Below are positions 62,524 through 64,000 of a stretch of DNA of 64,000 nt, piece after piece. The notes beneath the pieces are model-generated. The model did not search any database, was not told the origin of the DNA, and saw nothing but the letters and a program-made list of their open reading frames with translations. This DNA comes from RBC074 sp964470555. GTDB lineage: Bacteria > Acidobacteriota > Blastocatellia > RBC074. A program made the translations under genes and the position numbers. Position 1 is the first letter of the stretch; the number at the start of each line of letters is the position of its first letter. The stretch is from assembly GCA_964470555.1 (NCBI GenBank), contig CAYYDG010000037.1:10340-74339 (forward strand), in the 5' to 3' direction.

Positions 62524-62907
62524 ATGCAACACGTTACATCATCATTCCCAAACATGCTGCGTTGGAGCGCGAGAGTTCTGAGCGGGATAATCGTTTTGTT
62601 CTGGGGCTTTTTCCTGCTGGCGCATTTGTTCGGTGACGCAGGAAGCTCTTCACGTCCGCTGATCTGGGCGGATTATTTGATGTTGGGGGCGATTGTTGTC
62701 GCCGTCATCGGTCTGGCCGTCGCCTGGAAATGGGAATTGTTCGGCGCAATCCTTACGCTGATCGCGTTTGGCGTCGTCGCCGCTGTCAATTGGCGCATCG
62801 TGATTTTTCCCGGCGCGCTGATTCCAATTACAGCGCTTCTATTTCTGGCTTCATGGTGGCTTCATCGGTCACCGCGAACCGGCGATGCCTTGCTGAGCAA
62901 AAGCTAG
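62524..62907 (+). CDS. Hypothetical four-helix membrane protein
   Basis: 127 residues from ATG 62524; AAGGAG lies about 9 nt upstream, so I prefer it to the in-frame start at 62485. About four hydrophobic segments (VLSGIIVLFWGFFLLAHL, DYLMLGAIVVAVIGLAVAW, LFGAILTLIAFGVVAAVNW, ALIPITALLFLASWWLH). Similar short membrane proteins of unknown function occur widely. No operon partner is evident; the next gene starts 148 bases downstream. Confidence 0.72.
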   Translation: MQHVTSSFPNMLRWSARVLSGIIVLFWGFFLLAHLFGDAGSSSRPLIWADYLMLGAIVVAVIGLAVAWKWELFGAILTLIAFGVVAAVNWRIVIFPGALIPITALLFLASWWLHRSPRTGDALLSKS

Positions 62908-63055
62908 ATAACGGTACGGCAGGTTTTCCAACCCAAATTCATGCCCCCCTCGCAGTCCAAATTCCCACTCCGCTGAATTGGGTAAAATCGGGTATATTTA
63001 AGGAGACGGTGAACCAGACTACTTCGAACCGTTTGCCAGCTACAGAGAGGTTTCC

Positions 63056-63307
63056 ATGACTGAAATAATCATGCAGTTAGACGATGACGTTTTTTCAGCC
63101 TTGCGGCGTGCCCCGGCTGAATTTGGACGAGAGATGCGGCTTGCCGCGGCGATTCACTGGTACGAGCGCGGTGAAATTTCCCAGGAAAAAGCCGCCCAGA
63201 TTTCCAATCTGGATCGTACAGACTTTCTGCTGGAGCTCGCCCGTCGAAGTGAGGAAGCTTTTGTCGTGGATTTTGATAATCTGAAAAAGGAGTTGGAACG
63301 TGGCTGA
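63056..63307 (+). CDS. UPF0175 antitoxin
   Basis: 83 residues with AGAGG before the ATG. The core MRLAAAIHWYERGEISQEKAA followed by ISNLDRTDFLLELARRSEE is the UPF0175 pattern, with a helix-turn-helix. The next gene begins inside it (GTG 63300), typical of a coupled toxin-antitoxin pair. Confidence 0.85.
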   Translation: MTEIIMQLDDDVFSALRRAPAEFGREMRLAAAIHWYERGEISQEKAAQISNLDRTDFLLELARRSEEAFVVDFDNLKKELERG

Positions 63308-63785
63308 ACGTCCGGCGGTAAATGCGTCACCACTGATTTATCTTTCAAGAGCAGGGTTACTTGATCTGTTGCAACTGGTTGCGCCGGAAGTCGTCGTCCC
63401 CAACGCTGTAGCGGCTGAGATACTGCAACGTGGTCAGAGCGACCCGACCGTTCAAGCTCTGAGCCAGATAATCTGGTTATCTGTCATCCAAACTCCGCCT
63501 GTCCCAGCGTCTATCCAAGCCTGGGGACTTGGATCAGGTGAATCTTCCGTGCTTGCTTGGGGACACGCTAATCCTGGAACCGAAGTCATTATTGATGATC
63601 TAGCGGCGCGGCGCTGTGCAACCGTTCTTGGCATTCCAGTGCGCGGGACTTTAGGTTTGGTGCTGACAGCCAAACAACGCGGAACCATTTCTGCGGCACG
63701 CCCCGTTCTCCTACAGCTTCGACAAGCTGGAATGTATTTGTCCGACCGAGTTATGAATCAAGCTTTAGCAATGATCGGCGAGTAA
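63300..63785 (+). CDS. DUF3368-type PIN toxin
   Basis: 161 residues from GTG 63300, with AAGGAG 6-7 nt upstream and overlap with the antitoxin stop. The start AVNASPLIYLSRAGLLDLL and the later VIIDDLAARRCATVLGI are the DUF3368 signature, a PIN-like nuclease family paired with UPF0175. The position usually held by the first Asp is Asn here, a variant that is common in this family. GESSVLAWGHANPG supplies another acidic residue. Confidence 0.87.
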   Translation: MAERPAVNASPLIYLSRAGLLDLLQLVAPEVVVPNAVAAEILQRGQSDPTVQALSQIIWLSVIQTPPVPASIQAWGLGSGESSVLAWGHANPGTEVIIDDLAARRCATVLGIPVRGTLGLVLTAKQRGTISAARPVLLQLRQAGMYLSDRVMNQALAMIGE

Positions 63786-63825
63786 TGAAAAAGCGGACGA
63801 CGCGATATAAACTTGATTGAAAGAT

Positions 63826-63993
63826 ATGACAAAACTTGTCGAAGCAATCGGCCAATTCTCAGTCTTTACTACGCTGAAACGCTGGTATCAGAGCCGCTTG
63901 CAACGAAAATTGGAGTTTAGACTAACTGGATTTGTGTTGGTCAGGAAAGACAGCGGTAAATGGCTTGCCAAATACCGCTGTCAGGTAGTGTGA
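63826..63993 (+). CDS. Possible short protein near the window end
   Basis: ATG 63826 to TGA 63993 encodes 55 residues (KRWYQSRLQRKLEFRL core, basic). It has no recognisable family or good ribosome site and could be chance. Listed because it fills the last gap on the right. Confidence 0.3.
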   Translation: MTKLVEAIGQFSVFTTLKRWYQSRLQRKLEFRLTGFVLVRKDSGKWLAKYRCQVV

Positions 63994-64000
63994 TTGGAAG

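Overview
The window looks like a chromosomal segment of an Acidobacteriota bacterium, probably near the class Blastocatellia. The phylum call is an inference. It rests on two Oar-like TonB-dependent receptors with an N-terminal carboxypeptidase-regulatory domain, a secreted metalloprotease with an IPT/TIG-type domain, a PQQ/cytochrome c dehydrogenase of the polyvinyl-alcohol-dehydrogenase type, many secreted proteins, and intergenic repeat families typical of that group. No rRNA, tRNA, CRISPR array, phage or complete insertion sequence was recognised.

Layout. 1-2020: partial secreted zinc metalloprotease (minus). 2140-6134: dTDP-rhamnose operon rmlB-(membrane protein)-rmlA-rmlC-rmlD (minus). 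6336-9263: pentaheme cytochrome/TPR protein. 9291-11107: AAA ATPase plus TOPRIM-like DUF4276 protein, a likely defence pair. 11119-12384: DUF3179 membrane protein interrupted by an in-frame TGA where the first Cys of the family CxxC belongs. 12426-23623: a plus-strand run with a TonB receptor, corrinoid/Fe-S protein, MFS transporter, AhpD-like peroxidase with an in-frame TGA at the second Cys of its CxxC, a second TonB receptor, a secreted protein and a secreted CMD/AhpD-like protein. 23617-28238 (minus): membrane protein, RluD-type pseudouridine synthase, coiled-coil methyltransferase and GT4 glycosyltransferase. 28293-30361: two tandem CmoB-like methyltransferases. 30362-31068: apparently decayed sequence. 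31069-41294: secreted glycine-zipper protein, histidine phosphatase, Fic-fold protein with a degenerate active site, small metallopeptidase, PLP decarboxylase, TatA-like protein, sodium:solute symporter with a small membrane protein, DUF2281/PIN module and PIG-L deacetylase. 41577-45255: TIR-NB-ARC-TPR defence protein and PIN toxin-antitoxin genes. 45270-53147: RecQ, PQQ dehydrogenase, hypothetical protein and penicillin-acylase family hydrolase. 53363-55875: UPF0175/PIN module, frameshifted gene and active-type Fic protein. 56131-61290: 1719-residue repeat protein. 61667-63993: secreted protein, membrane protein, UPF0175/DUF3368 module and a possible short gene.

Most interesting result. The two in-frame TGA codons (11644-11646 and 18189-18191) each replace a redox Cys. 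Each is followed, 15-16 nt later, by a perfect six-base-pair hairpin with a five-base loop that carries G in its first two positions, as bacterial SECIS elements do. The DUF3179 loop, GGTCT, is the same as I recall for the Escherichia coli fdhF SECIS. Both proteins therefore look like selenoproteins. AhpD-like selenoproteins have been described; a DUF3179 selenoprotein with a UxxC motif is one I do not recall. Other genes here end normally in TGA, so UGA is not globally reassigned.

Other themes. Short inverted or tandem repeats lie between genes and in several places have become part of coding sequence (rmlC tail, RluD N-terminus, N-terminus of the 49587 gene). Four PIN-type toxin-antitoxin modules, two Fic-fold genes, a TIR-STAND protein and an ATPase/TOPRIM pair mark an accessory, defence-rich stretch.
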